Assembly (NCBI GenBank): GCA_038237625.1
Contig: JBBRYM010000015.1
Location: 8,422 to 72,421, forward strand
DNA from: JAWVFM01 sp038237625
GTDB taxonomy: Bacteria > Actinomycetota > Thermoleophilia > Solirubrobacterales > 70-9
Length of the DNA stretch: 64,000 nt
Direction of reading: 5' to 3'
Shown here: positions 1 to 11,118 of the stretch, one piece after another
Layout: each line of letters starts with the position of its first letter
How positions within the stretch are numbered: position 1 is the stretch's first letter
Notes under the pieces: generated by a model
What the model was told of the DNA's origin: nothing
What the model saw: the letters and a program-made list of their open reading frames with translations, nothing else
Database searches by the model: none
Position numbers and translations under genes: made by a program

Positions 1-800
1 CGAAAGACGGCCTCGTCGTTGATGACGTCCTTGACCTTCATCTCCTGGAAGGTCTTCCAGACCTCTTCCATGCGTTCGATGGCGTCGTCGATGTAGGCCT
101 CGGTGTCGCCGATCTCGGACTCGAGCGACTTCTTGGTGTCCTTGACGAGCTTGGTGCGCTCGGCGGCGTCGAGCTTGCGCGGGTTGACGTCGAGGCTGTC
201 GGCCCAGAGGTGGTCGTCGTCGGAGAACTTCTCCGTCAAGCCCTCGCCCTCGAGCCATGCGATACGGCGCTCGAGCGACTCACGCAGCTCCTGCATGCGC
301 TGCTCGCGCTCGGCCGTGTAGGAGTCGAGGATCTTCTGCACTTCCTTCTCGAGCTTGCCGAGGTCCTTGGCGCGGGCCTCCTCGTCGATCCAGGTGACGA
401 TCGAGGCGGCGAAGTAGAGGACCTTTTCGAGCTCCTTCGGAGCCATGTCGATCAAATAGCCGATACGGCTCGGGACGCCCTTGAAGAACCAGATGTGCGA
501 GACGGGGGCCGCCAGGTCCACGTGTCCCATCCGCTCGCGGCGGACCTTGGACCGCGTGACCTCGACGCCGCAGCGCTCGCAGACGATGCCCTTGTAGCGG
601 ACCCGCTTGTACTTGCCGCAGTAGCACTCCCAGTCCTTGGTCGGACCGAAGATGCGCTCGCAGAAGAGCCCATCCTTCTCAGGCTTCAGCGTGCGGTAGT
701 TGATGGTCTCGGGCTTCGTTACCTCGCCCGAGCTCCAGCCGCGGATCTTCTTCGAGGAGGCGAGGCCGATCTCGATCGCGTCGAAATTGTTGATGTCCAT
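1..800 (-). CDS. rpoC: DNA-directed RNA polymerase subunit beta' (N-terminal part, runs off the left edge)
   Basis: This is the catalytic beta' subunit of RNA polymerase. Only the first 266 codons are inside the window. The product starts MDINNFDAIEIGLASS and carries the N-terminal zinc ribbon, with cysteines at about residues 59, 61, 74 and 77 (CYCGKY and CERC motifs), which is diagnostic for bacterial beta'. The ATG lies 2 nt after the rpoB stop, so rpoB and rpoC are co-transcribed. The reading frame remains open to position 1, so truncation is due to the window edge and is not a mutation. Confidence 0.97.
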   Translation of the reverse strand, partial: MDINNFDAIEIGLASSKKIRGWSSGEVTKPETINYRTLKPEKDGLFCERIFGPTKDWECYCGKYKRVRYKGIVCERCGVEVTRSKVRRERMGHVDLAAPVSHIWFFKGVPSRIGYLIDMAPKELEKVLYFAASIVTWIDEEARAKDLGKLEKEVQKILDSYTAEREQRMQELRESLERRIAWLEGEGLTEKFSDDDHLWADSLDVNPRKLDAAERTKLVKDTKKSLESEIGDTEAYIDDAIERMEEVWKTFQEMKVKDVINDEAVF

Positions 801-802
801 GC

Positions 803-4366
<3,564 letters not shown>

Positions 4367-4374
4367 CTGGGCGA

Positions 4375-4380
4375 CTCCTC
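4375..4380 (-). promoter_or_regulatory. Ribosome-binding site deciding the TTG start of rpoB
   Basis: On the minus strand this reads GAGGAG, 8 nt before the TTG at 4366. It is the only strong Shine-Dalgarno sequence near the rpoB N-terminus. Confidence 0.8.
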
Positions 4381-4393
4381 AGAAGGGCTTATC

Positions 4394-4421
4394 GCCCGAA
4401 TCCGCGTGTTCAGATTCGGGC
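4394..4421 (-). promoter_or_regulatory. Hairpin in the rpoB 5' leader
   Basis: A perfect 9-bp inverted repeat (GCCCGAATC at 4394-4402, GATTCGGGC at 4413-4421) with a 10-nt loop lies between the rpoB promoter and its ribosome-binding site. In the RNA it would form a stable stem ending about 13 nt before GAGGAG. It could shield or space the ribosome-binding site or bind a regulator; its function is inferred only from position. Confidence 0.5.
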
Positions 4422-4451
4422 AGAACAACAGGGCCGGGGCGCGACCGTTGA

Positions 4452-4480
4452 AGATAACACAGGCATGTCGCCTGTGTCAA
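4452..4480 (-). promoter_or_regulatory. Sigma-70-type promoter of rpoBC with an internal dyad
   Basis: On the minus strand TTGACA (4475-4480) and TTATCT (4452-4457) are separated by exactly 17 nt, a near-ideal housekeeping promoter. A perfect 8-bp inverted repeat (ACACAGGC 4457-4464, GCCTGTGT 4470-4477, 5-nt spacer) overlaps the spacer and both hexamer edges. As DNA it looks like an operator; as RNA read through from rplL it would form an attenuator hairpin between rplL and rpoB, as known in enterobacteria. Confidence 0.75.
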
Positions 4481-4502
4481 GCGTGCGCATCCCGGGGCTT
4501 TG

Positions 4503-4895
4503 CTACTTCAGCTCAACCGAGCCGCCGGCCTCTTCGAGCTCGGCCTTGAGCTTCTCCGCCTCTTCGCGCTCGATGCCCTCCTTGACGGCGTTGGGCGCGG
4601 CGTCCACGAGGGCCTTCGCCTCCTTCAGGCCAAGCCCGGTCGCGGCGCGAACAGCCTTGATCACCTGGATCTTCTTGTCGCCCGGAGCGGTCAGGACGAC
4701 ATCGACAGTCGACGACTCCTCCTCAGCACCGGCGCCGTCGCCACCGCCACCGCCGGCGGCAGGCGCGGCAGCCGCGACCGCGGTCGCGGAGACGCCGAAC
4801 TCCTCCTCGAGCGCCTTGATGCGCTCGGAGAGCTCCATGACGGAGATCTCCTTGAGCTCCTTGATCCAATCTTCCGTGGTCAGCTTGGTGGCCAC
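4503..4895 (-). CDS. rplL: 50S ribosomal protein L7/L12
   Basis: Stalk protein of the large ribosomal subunit that recruits translation GTPases. It has 130 residues, normal for the family: an N-terminal dimerisation domain (about 1-35), an Ala/Gly-rich hinge (about 38-60), and the C-terminal factor-binding domain with KKIQVIKAVR and GLGLKEAKALVD. The start is GTG at 4895, directly abutting the rplJ stop codon (TAG 4896-4898); the GAGGAGGAC inside the last rplJ codons serves as ribosome-binding site, which implies translational coupling with L10. Confidence 0.96.
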   Translation of the reverse strand: MATKLTTEDWIKELKEISVMELSERIKALEEEFGVSATAVAAAAPAAGGGGGDGAGAEEESSTVDVVLTAPGDKKIQVIKAVRAATGLGLKEAKALVDAAPNAVKEGIEREEAEKLKAELEEAGGSVELK

Positions 4896-5627
4896 CTAGT
4901 CCTCCTCGTTTTCAGTTTCGGTTTGTTCTGAAGTCTCATCTTCGGCGGGAGGTTCCTCGATGTCCTCGCCGGCTCCCTCCACCGGGGCGTCCTCGGCAGG
5001 CTCTTCCCCCGGAGCAACTCCGCCGGAATCCTCCGCTTCGCGTCCGGTTCCGGCGGGTTCGGGCTCAGATGCCGGACCACTCTGATCGTCTGCGGCGGGG
5101 GCTGCGCCGGACACGAGGCCCTGCTCGGCGATCTGCGCCAGCTGGCGCCCGAGGCCGGAGATGAGGTTGTTGAGCCCGGCGGCGAGGCCCGTGAGCGGGC
5201 TCGCGATCAGGCCGACGAGCTGGCCGTGGAGCACCTCGACGGCGGGCAGGCGGGCGATGGCGACGAACTCGTCGGGCGCCAGCGGCTGGCCGTCCATGAT
5301 CCCGCCCTTGAAGACGAGGACGTCATGGTCGCGGGCGAAGTTCGAGATCGCCTTGGCCGCGACCACCGGATCCCCCTTGATGAGGGTCAGCGCGGTCGGG
5401 CCCTCGAGCAGCTCGCTGAGGCCGTCGACATTGGTCTCGGAGACAGCAAGCTTGGCGAGGCGGTTCTTGACGACCTTGAAGGAGGCATCGGCGTCGCTCA
5501 GCTTGGTGCGCAGCTCGGCGGCCTGGGGGACGCTGATCCCGCGGTAGTCAACGGCGAAGACCGCCGTCGACTCCTCGAGCGCCGAAGCGATCTCCTTGAC
5601 CTGATCTGCCTTTTGTTCCTTGTTCAT
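4896..5627 (-). CDS. rplJ: 50S ribosomal protein L10 with long acidic tail
   Basis: Base of the ribosomal stalk, binding 23S rRNA and L7/L12 dimers. The first 175 residues or so are a standard L10 (VFAVDYRGISVPQAAELR, KNRLAKLAV, GPTALTLIKGDPV). Unusually, about 65-70 residues follow that are almost only Glu, Asp, Pro, Gly, Ala, Ser and Thr, making the protein 243 residues against a usual 165-180. The tail has no recognisable fold. The gene is preceded by a leader with an intrinsic terminator and is followed without a gap by rplL. Confidence 0.95.
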   Translation of the reverse strand: MNKEQKADQVKEIASALEESTAVFAVDYRGISVPQAAELRTKLSDADASFKVVKNRLAKLAVSETNVDGLSELLEGPTALTLIKGDPVVAAKAISNFARDHDVLVFKGGIMDGQPLAPDEFVAIARLPAVEVLHGQLVGLIASPLTGLAAGLNNLISGLGRQLAQIAEQGLVSGAAPAADDQSGPASEPEPAGTGREAEDSGGVAPGEEPAEDAPVEGAGEDIEEPPAEDETSEQTETENEED

Positions 5628-5888
5628 TTCCTCTAATCCAAATGAAAAGCCCGCACGATGGCGCGGGCTCGGACACGGAGTCTCCGGGCGCCACCTCGGC
5701 TGGACTTACGGGGATCCCGGCCAGCAGTCTTCGGCAGGCGAAGTTATGGGGCGCGCGATGGTAGCGAAGGTGTGGTGTGGCCGAGGCGTGGCCGCAGGCG
5801 CGAGCCTCTAGAGGAGGCAGGAACAACCCGGCGGCTCTGGCGAGAACCTTTCCCTATAGGTAAGAAACTCGCCAGAAGCGGGCGCGAG
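5628..5888 (-). promoter_or_regulatory. rplJ leader with hairpin and terminator (L10-leader type)
   Basis: The 261-nt gap between rplA and rplJ holds two strong structures. A 9-bp inverted repeat (TCTGGCGAG 5836-5844, CTCGCCAGA 5868-5876) encloses 23 nt. Just before rplJ, AGCCCGC/GCGGGCT (5648-5669) forms a stem followed on the minus strand by TTTT, a rho-independent terminator about 20 nt before the ATG. This matches the known autoregulatory L10 leaders of Gram-positive bacteria, where L10 bound to the upstream structure favours termination. I did not resolve the kink-turn in detail. Confidence 0.65.
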
Positions 5889-6752
5889 TTACTGAGCGGG
5901 CTCCTCCGCCCCGCCGTCATTGCTTTTTGGAGCTTCGTCCACCGCGGGCTCTTCGGGCGCCGGCTCGGAAGCGGGCTCTGCGGCCGCCTCTGGCTCGGCC
6001 GCTGCCTTCGCCTCGGGCTCGCCGCCGTTTCCGCTCGGCGCTCCGCCGAGGACCTCGCCCTCGCGGGTGCGGCTGGGGTCGACGCGGACGCCGGGTCCCA
6101 TCGTGGTCGCCAGCGTGATCGACTGGATGTAGCGGCCCTTCGCCGCGGCGGGCTTCGCGCGGACGATCTCGTCGATGACCGCGGCGTAGTTCTCCAGCAG
6201 CGGGCGCTCGGCAAAGCTGGCCTTGCCGATCGTCAGGTGGATGATGGCCTGGCGGTCGGTTCGGTACTCGACCTTGCCGGCCTTGGCCTCGCCAACCGCC
6301 TTGGCGATGTCGTCGGTGACGGTGCCGACCTTGGGGTTGGGCATCTTGCCCTGCGGCCCCAGCACGCGGCCGAGCTTGGATACGACCGGGCCCATGAGCG
6401 CGGGGGTCGAGATCGCGACGTCGAAGTCGGTGAAGCCGCCCTCCACCCGCTCGGCGAGGTCCTTGGCACCGACGATGTCGGCGCCAGCCTCCTCGGCGGC
6501 ACGGGCTTGATCGCCCTCGGCGAAGACGACGACCGTCACGGCCTTGCCCAGCCCATGGGGCAGCGCCAGCGTGCCGCGAAGCTGCTCGTCGGCATGGCGG
6601 ACGTTGAGGCCGAGCTTCATGTGAACCTCGACGCTCTCGTCGAACTTCGCGCCGGCGGTCTTCTTCAAAAGGCTCACTGCCTCGGCCGGCGGGTAGGCCG
6701 TGGTGCGGTCGATCTGATCGTAGGCCGCGGTGTATCGCTTTCCGTGCACCAT
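5889..6752 (-). CDS. rplA: 50S ribosomal protein L1 with Ala/Pro/Glu tail
   Basis: L1 stalk protein of the large subunit, often also a translational repressor of its own operon. The first 230 residues are typical L1 (GPQGKMPNPKVGTV about residues 130-143; ITLATTMGPGVRVD near the usual C-terminus). A further 55 residues of Glu, Ala, Pro and Ser follow, giving 287 residues instead of about 230. It starts 4 nt after rplK, in one operon with it. The tail resembles that on L10 in composition. Confidence 0.95.
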   Translation of the reverse strand: MVHGKRYTAAYDQIDRTTAYPPAEAVSLLKKTAGAKFDESVEVHMKLGLNVRHADEQLRGTLALPHGLGKAVTVVVFAEGDQARAAEEAGADIVGAKDLAERVEGGFTDFDVAISTPALMGPVVSKLGRVLGPQGKMPNPKVGTVTDDIAKAVGEAKAGKVEYRTDRQAIIHLTIGKASFAERPLLENYAAVIDEIVRAKPAAAKGRYIQSITLATTMGPGVRVDPSRTREGEVLGGAPSGNGGEPEAKAAAEPEAAAEPASEPAPEEPAVDEAPKSNDGGAEEPAQ

Positions 6753-6756
6753 GGCG

Positions 6757-7182
6757 CTAGCCCTCCACGTCGACGCCCATCGACCGGGCGGTCCCGGCGA
6801 TGATCTTGGAGGCGGCGTCGAGGTCGTTGGCGTTCAGGTCGGGCATCTTGCGCTCGGCGATCGCGCGGACCTGCGCCGCGCTGATCTTCCCGACCTTCTC
6901 GCGGTTCGGGACGCCCGAGCCCTTCTCGATGCCGAGCGCTTCCCTGATCAGGACGGCGGCCGGCGGCGTCTTCGTGATGAAGGTGTAGGAGCGGTCTTCG
7001 AAGACCGTTATCTCGACCGGGATGATCGTGCCGGCGTCAGCCTGCGTCTGGGCGTTGAACGCCTTGCAGAACTCCATGATGTTGACGCCGTGTTGGCCGA
7101 GCGCCGGGCCGACCGGCGGCGCCGGGTTGGCGGCGGCCGCGGGAATCTGCAGCTTGATGAGGGTGAGGACTTTCTTCGCCAT
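6757..7182 (-). CDS. rplK: 50S ribosomal protein L11
   Basis: Part of the GTPase-associated centre of the ribosome, the binding site of thiopeptide antibiotics. It has 141 residues, exactly the family length, with the N-terminal IPAAAANPAPPVGPALGQHG proline-rich switch segment and the C-terminal rRNA-binding domain (DLNANDLDAASKIIAGTARS). It lies 19 nt downstream of nusG and just before rplA. Confidence 0.97.
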   Translation of the reverse strand: MAKKVLTLIKLQIPAAAANPAPPVGPALGQHGVNIMEFCKAFNAQTQADAGTIIPVEITVFEDRSYTFITKTPPAAVLIREALGIEKGSGVPNREKVGKISAAQVRAIAERKMPDLNANDLDAASKIIAGTARSMGVDVEG

Positions 7183-7201
7183 GGTTCGGGCCCGAGAGTA
7201 G

Positions 7202-7741
7202 CTAGAGCTTCTTAACCTGGTCGTACGTCACTTCGACCGGAGTCTCGCGGCCGAAGATCGAGACCAGGACCTTGAGCTTCGCGGCGTCCTCATTGATCTC
7301 GGCGATCTCGCCCGAGAAGTCGGACAGCGGGCCGGAGATGACCTTGACCGTCTCCCCCATCTCGAACTGCGCGCGCGGGCGCTGGCGCTCGGGGGCGCCC
7401 CCTGCCGCCGGCGCCTCCTTGTGGAGGAGGCGGTCGACCTCGGGCTGGGAGAGCGGGACGGGCTTGTTGCGCGAGCCGACAAAGCCGGTGACGCCGGGGG
7501 TGTTCTTCACGAGCCCCCAAGCATCGTCGGTCATCTCCATCTGCACGAGGACGTAGCCGGGCATCGTGCGCTTCTCGACCTGGACGCGCTGGCCATCCTT
7601 CAGCTCGGACACCGACTCGGTTGGAACCATCACCTGGCGCACGCGATTGCGCTGGCCCATGGTCTCGATGCGGTGCTCGAGGTTCTGGCGGACCTTGTTC
7701 TCGTGGCCCGAGTAGGTGTTGATGACGTACCAGCGGAACAT
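7202..7741 (-). CDS. nusG: Transcription termination/antitermination protein NusG
   Basis: Elongation factor that binds RNA polymerase and couples it to ribosomes or Rho. It has 179 residues: an NGN domain (about 1-110, starting MFRWYVINTYSGHENKV, with MPGYVLVQMEM), a short linker, and a KOW domain (about 125-179, GETVKVISGPLSDFSGEI). It lies 10 nt downstream of secE, the usual secE-nusG arrangement. Confidence 0.97.
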   Translation of the reverse strand: MFRWYVINTYSGHENKVRQNLEHRIETMGQRNRVRQVMVPTESVSELKDGQRVQVEKRTMPGYVLVQMEMTDDAWGLVKNTPGVTGFVGSRNKPVPLSQPEVDRLLHKEAPAAGGAPERQRPRAQFEMGETVKVISGPLSDFSGEIAEINEDAAKLKVLVSIFGRETPVEVTYDQVKKL

Positions 7742-7751
7742 GAAGCCCTCT

Positions 7752-8300
7752 CTAGAGGAGGTGTTGAACGAGGAAGTTGAACACGGCGTCGAGGGCGCCG
7801 AGGTAGGCCGCGGCGACGGCGATGAACAGGACCGTCACGGCCGACGCCTGGACGAGGGTCTCGCGGTCGGGCCACTGGACTTTCTTGAGCTCGGCCCAGC
7901 ATGAGGCAAAGAAACCGAGGACGGCGCCGCGCCGGCGTTCGGGCGCAACCTCTCTGGGAGCGCGGCGGCGCTCGGACTCCTTGGCCCGGGCGCGCTTCTC
8001 TTGCTCGGAGCGCTTGCGATCGCGGCGGCTGAGCTTGGCGCCAACCTCGTCGGCGGAGGCGGGGCGGCCGACGTCGGCGCGCGAAGGGGCTGGAGCGGGT
8101 ACATCGGCCGGGGCCGGCTCGGGCTCGCGGGTCGGCGGCGGAACCTCGACGCCGGCCTCGGCGAGCTCGGCCTCGACCACCTCGGCCGACTCGGGCGCCT
8201 GGGTTCGGCGCTGCGCGCGCGCCTCGGAGTCCCGCTGTGCGGGAGCCTGGGCCTGCCGCCGCCGCTGCTCGGCCTTGCGCTGCGCTCGGGTCTTAGCCAT
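7752..8300 (-). CDS. secE: Preprotein translocase subunit SecE with long N-terminal extension
   Basis: Small clamp subunit of the SecYEG channel. Only the last 47 residues or so are the conserved SecE core: the amphipathic ELKKVQWPDRETL segment and one membrane helix (VTVLFIAVAAAYLGALDAVF). About 130 residues ahead are low complexity: a basic Arg/Gln start, a Pro/Ala/Glu middle, and a second Arg/Lys-rich block. Usual actinobacterial SecE is 60-130 residues, so this is at or beyond the long end. The ATG at 8300 is 16 nt downstream of rpmG; a shorter start cannot be excluded. Confidence 0.92.
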   Translation of the reverse strand: MAKTRAQRKAEQRRRQAQAPAQRDSEARAQRRTQAPESAEVVEAELAEAGVEVPPPTREPEPAPADVPAPAPSRADVGRPASADEVGAKLSRRDRKRSEQEKRARAKESERRRAPREVAPERRRGAVLGFFASCWAELKKVQWPDRETLVQASAVTVLFIAVAAAYLGALDAVFNFLVQHLL

Positions 8301-8316
8301 CTAGCGGGGCCCGCTT

Positions 8317-8481
8317 TCAGCGGGTCTCCTTGTGCGAGGTGTGATGCCCGCACCAGCGGCAGTACTTGCGCATCTCGATGCGGTCCGGCGTGTTGCGCCG
8401 AGACTTGTTGGTTTGGTAGTTACGCCGCTTGCACTCCTCACAGGCGAGCGTCACAGCGATTCGGACTTCTCCGCGGGCCAT
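8317..8481 (-). CDS. rpmG: 50S ribosomal protein L33
   Basis: Small zinc-ribbon ribosomal protein of 54 residues, normal for the family. It has the full set of four cysteines (CEEC near residues 14-17, CRWC near 41-44), the zinc-binding form, plus NYQTNKSRRN typical of L33. I chose the ATG at 8481 because GAGGGG lies 5 nt upstream and homologues begin here; the open frame extends further upstream but without family resemblance. First gene of the rpmG-secE-nusG-rplK-rplA cluster. Confidence 0.96.
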   Translation of the reverse strand: MARGEVRIAVTLACEECKRRNYQTNKSRRNTPDRIEMRKYCRWCGHHTSHKETR

Positions 8482-8532
8482 GTTCCCCTCGTGTCCAAGC
8501 GCGTCCGTCCGGGTGAAGAACGCGCCAGTTAG

Positions 8533-8567
8533 AAAAAGACCCCGGGCCGAAGGCCTGAGGTGGCCCG
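8533..8567 (-). terminator. Possible weak terminator or attenuator upstream of rpmG
   Basis: On the minus strand CGGGCC (8562-8567) can pair with GGCCCG (8543-8548), followed after 5 nt by TTTTT (8533-8537). The stem is short and the loop is 13 nt. It may end readthrough into rpmG or act as a leader element. Confidence 0.3.
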
Positions 8568-8638
8568 AAGAATAGCGGCTGGACGCGGGCGATCGAGGCC
8601 GGCACAGCCACCGCTTGCGCAAGGGCTACAGACGAAGC

Positions 8639-8664
8639 GACGGCCCCGCCGAAGCGGGGCCGTC
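8639..8664 (-). terminator. Strong terminator after the secreted-protein gene
   Basis: A perfect 11-bp stem, GACGGCCCCGC/GCGGGGCCGTC, closed by a UUCG tetraloop when read on the minus strand. It lies about 30 nt past the stop codon of the gene at 8695-9093. No long U tract follows, as is common in high-GC bacteria. Confidence 0.7.
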
Positions 8665-8694
8665 GTCAGGCCTGAAGCGAATTTTTGACGAGCG

Positions 8695-9093
8695 CTACGG
8701 GGCCGTGATGGTGGCCGACACCGCCCGCTTGCAGATGTGATGCTGATTCAGCCTGTGGCGCCGCACAATGGCGTAGTACTTGTGGGCCTGCGCGTACGGG
8801 CCAAAGGTGCGGTTGACTCGCCAACGGCCGGCGGCGTTGGAGAAGTCGCTGCCGATCTTCTTGTCCGCGCCGGGCCGCTTCTTGAAGACGACCACCTTGC
8901 GGTGCGGGATGCACCTGGCATGGCCCGACTTCACCTTTCCGTGAAAGCGAGCGGTCGGGCTGTAGGTCGTGGCCGGGCTGTAGTGAATCGTCACCGCACT
9001 GTGGTACCGATGAACTGTCGCGGCCGAGGCAGCAACGCCCCCGATCGCGAGGCACGCGACCAGAGCAAGGCTGGCCACCAGAAGTTTCTTCAT
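8695..9093 (-). CDS. Secreted small protein with beta-sandwich-like domain, unknown function
   Basis: A 132-residue exported protein. It begins with a clear signal peptide (MKKLLVASLALVACLAIGGV, cleavage after about residue 24, ASA). The mature part contains FHGKVKSGHARCIPHRKVVVF and GSDFSNAAGRWRV, the spacing seen in small secreted beta-sandwich (carboxypeptidase-regulatory-like) domains of related actinobacteria; two Cys may form a disulfide. Start chosen at the ATG 9093 because GAGGAGGAG lies 6-7 nt before it and it begins the signal peptide. It is followed by a strong terminator. No function can be assigned. Confidence 0.8.
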   Translation of the reverse strand: MKKLLVASLALVACLAIGGVAASAATVHRYHSAVTIHYSPATTYSPTARFHGKVKSGHARCIPHRKVVVFKKRPGADKKIGSDFSNAAGRWRVNRTFGPYAQAHKYYAIVRRHRLNQHHICKRAVSATITAP

Positions 9094-9172
9094 GTAAACG
9101 CTCCTCCTCTCGAGGACTTGACTTCTCATAACCCTATCGCGCCGGCCTAGGGAATGCTGAGGCCGTCGCCCC

Positions 9173-10531
9173 TCAATGGGCCGCGAGGCTGGTCGCCTTG
9201 CCAACTCGCGCGCGCAACGCACGCCCCCGCGGGACGTGCACCCGCGACCTGAATATCCGCCCGCGGTGGGCCCGCAGCGAGGTGACGGTGTGCCAGCCCC
9301 CGTGGCGCTTGGCCTGCACCTTCAACCGTCCTGTCCCGGGACTCCTGCCCCAGACCTTGGCGGCGTGCGCGGAGCGGCTGGTGACGACGAACGGAAAGCG
9401 CCAGGCCGTATACGACGGCTTCGGCTTGCCCGACTGGAAGAAGACACCCGTCGAGGTGCTGTCCACGGCGTTGTTGGGATCGAACTTCGAGTCGCGGATC
9501 TGGAGGTTGATGACGACGCTGGCGCCCTGCTTCCAGAGGATGTGAAGCGCCTCCTCGAGCCAGTGGGCCTGGGTCTTGACCGGCACCCCTTCGACGTGAT
9601 CCGGCGGATTTGAGTCCCACCAGATCTCGGTCGCCCAGAGGGGACGCCTGCCCCCTGGCTCGAGGAGGTGGTATCGCTCAGCAGCTCTCAGGGTCCTCGT
9701 AACGTGCTTGAAGTCCGGGGTTGCCGCGTCGTTGGGGTTGACGGCACTGCGGTTCGGCCCGCCTGAGGTGTTGATCGGGTGGTCGGCGAAGATATCGAGC
9801 CTGGCCTTGGAATGGCACCGGGCCGGCCTCAGGTTGTTGTTCAGGCACAGCAGCCGGCGCATGAACGTCAGCGGCCGCGTCCGCGAGCCGCCCGGCGGAT
9901 CGCCGTATGGCGCGAGGCCGCCGTTCAGCACGTTGTTGGACGTATGGACGCCGTGAACGCCGCGGTAGAAGGCATTGAGCAACGCCCGGTAGTGGTCGGC
10001 GCTCTTCTGCTGCTTGCCCTCGTACTGGGGATTCAGGTAGGCGCTCAGATTCGGCTCGTTCCAGGCCTCGAAGTCCTTGACGCGCGGCAGGCCCTCGAAA
10101 TGCCCCGAGTACCGCGCGGCCAGGGCGTGAGCGAAGCTGCCGAAGGCGCCCGGCTCCGGCTTCCAGGTCCCCGCCGGGACGCCTCCGGGACGGCCCTTGC
10201 CCTCGGCCCAGTCGGGAGCCGAATAGGTTGTGAGCAACACCTGCAGGCCGTGCGACTTCGCGGCTTTCACGGAGGCGTCGAGATTCGCGAAGTTGTACGC
10301 GGGGTCCCCCGGATTGCCGGGGTGCGCCGGCGGGCTCCCCCCCACCACCGAGCGCCAGACCACGTTCAGCCGCACGATCCTCGAGTTGGCCGAGCGGGTC
10401 TTCTCGAGCCAATGATTGGCGGGCTTCAGGTAGAGGGGGTCCGCGAACCCCGTTTCGAACGCACTCGCTGCCTGAGCGGGCGCCATCGCCGTGAGCGCGG
10501 CCACGGCGATGGCCCGCCACCCCGCCTTCAC
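9173..10531 (-). CDS. Secreted glycoside hydrolase-like protein (GH39/clan A style)
   Basis: A 452-residue exported protein with a TIM-barrel glycosidase pattern. The signal peptide spans about residues 1-24. WNEPN (Glu about 159) is the clan-A acid/base motif, and LWATEIWW (Glu about 302) is a good nucleophile candidate. The last 60 residues look like a small beta domain. The GTG at 10531 is chosen because the signal peptide begins there and the preceding gene stops 10 nt before it; longer open frame upstream overlaps that gene. A paralogue with the same motifs lies at 43345-44772. Substrate unknown; perhaps it trims surface glycan. Confidence 0.75.
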   Translation of the reverse strand: MKAGWRAIAVAALTAMAPAQAASAFETGFADPLYLKPANHWLEKTRSANSRIVRLNVVWRSVVGGSPPAHPGNPGDPAYNFANLDASVKAAKSHGLQVLLTTYSAPDWAEGKGRPGGVPAGTWKPEPGAFGSFAHALAARYSGHFEGLPRVKDFEAWNEPNLSAYLNPQYEGKQQKSADHYRALLNAFYRGVHGVHTSNNVLNGGLAPYGDPPGGSRTRPLTFMRRLLCLNNNLRPARCHSKARLDIFADHPINTSGGPNRSAVNPNDAATPDFKHVTRTLRAAERYHLLEPGGRRPLWATEIWWDSNPPDHVEGVPVKTQAHWLEEALHILWKQGASVVINLQIRDSKFDPNNAVDSTSTGVFFQSGKPKPSYTAWRFPFVVTSRSAHAAKVWGRSPGTGRLKVQAKRHGGWHTVTSLRAHRGRIFRSRVHVPRGRALRARVGKATSLAAH

Positions 10532-10541
10532 GTCGCGCGAC

Positions 10542-11024
10542 CTAGACCGGTCCGGGAGTCCCGGCACTCCGCCGGCGCGCCAGCAGCAGCCCGATCGCGG
10601 CGAGAAGGGTTGCCCCGAGGATGATCGGCAGCGCCAGGCCCATGCCGCCGGAGTCGGAGCCGTTGCCCGCCACCTGGCGGACGACGTCGCCGAGGCCTCC
10701 GCGGGAGTTCGAGCCACCGCTATCGCCGGCGGAGGCGTTTTGGTGGGCGGCCTGCTTGGCCGCGCGAGGCGCGGTCGAGTTCGCGAAGGCCGCGGCGCCG
10801 GTGCCTGCCGAGCCCTGCTGATCCAGGGCCTGCTGGGTGTTTGAGGGCAGCGACGAGCTCGGGCCGTTGCCGCCACCGCCACCGCCGTTCCCGTGGTGGT
10901 TGCCGCCTGCGCTCGGGATGTTCTCCGTGTACTGGTCGCCGGCGGCGTTGCCGGACTGGGCCTCGGCGACGGCGGGGAGGGCGAGCAGGGCACAGAGCAT
11001 GATGGCGACCGAAATCCTTCGCAT
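10542..11024 (-). CDS. Secreted, C-terminally membrane-anchored low-complexity protein
   Basis: A 160-residue protein with an N-terminal signal peptide (MRRISVAIMLCALLALPAVA), a long Gly/Asn/Ser/Gln-rich linker including a run of glycines, and a C-terminal membrane helix (LPIILGATLLAAIGLLLA) followed by RRR. The plan is that of a wall-spanning protein anchored to the membrane, without an LPXTG signal. It is the first gene of a two-gene unit with the glycoside hydrolase-like protein and is divergent from the ligase-like gene at 11119. No family recognised. Confidence 0.7.
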   Translation of the reverse strand: MRRISVAIMLCALLALPAVAEAQSGNAAGDQYTENIPSAGGNHHGNGGGGGGNGPSSSLPSNTQQALDQQGSAGTGAAAFANSTAPRAAKQAAHQNASAGDSGGSNSRGGLGDVVRQVAGNGSDSGGMGLALPIILGATLLAAIGLLLARRRSAGTPGPV

Positions 11025-11118
11025 GCCTTCTTCTACGTAACTGGTCGCCGCCGGCTGACACATCCCTCGCAAACCGGCTCGTCAGCGCCCAACGCCATTC
11101 TGCGTACATATCAGCGGC

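Noticed and set aside
5836..5876. The 9-bp inverted repeat after rplA considered as a simple terminator
   Set aside because: The loop is 23 nt and no T tract follows; it fits better as part of the rplJ leader.
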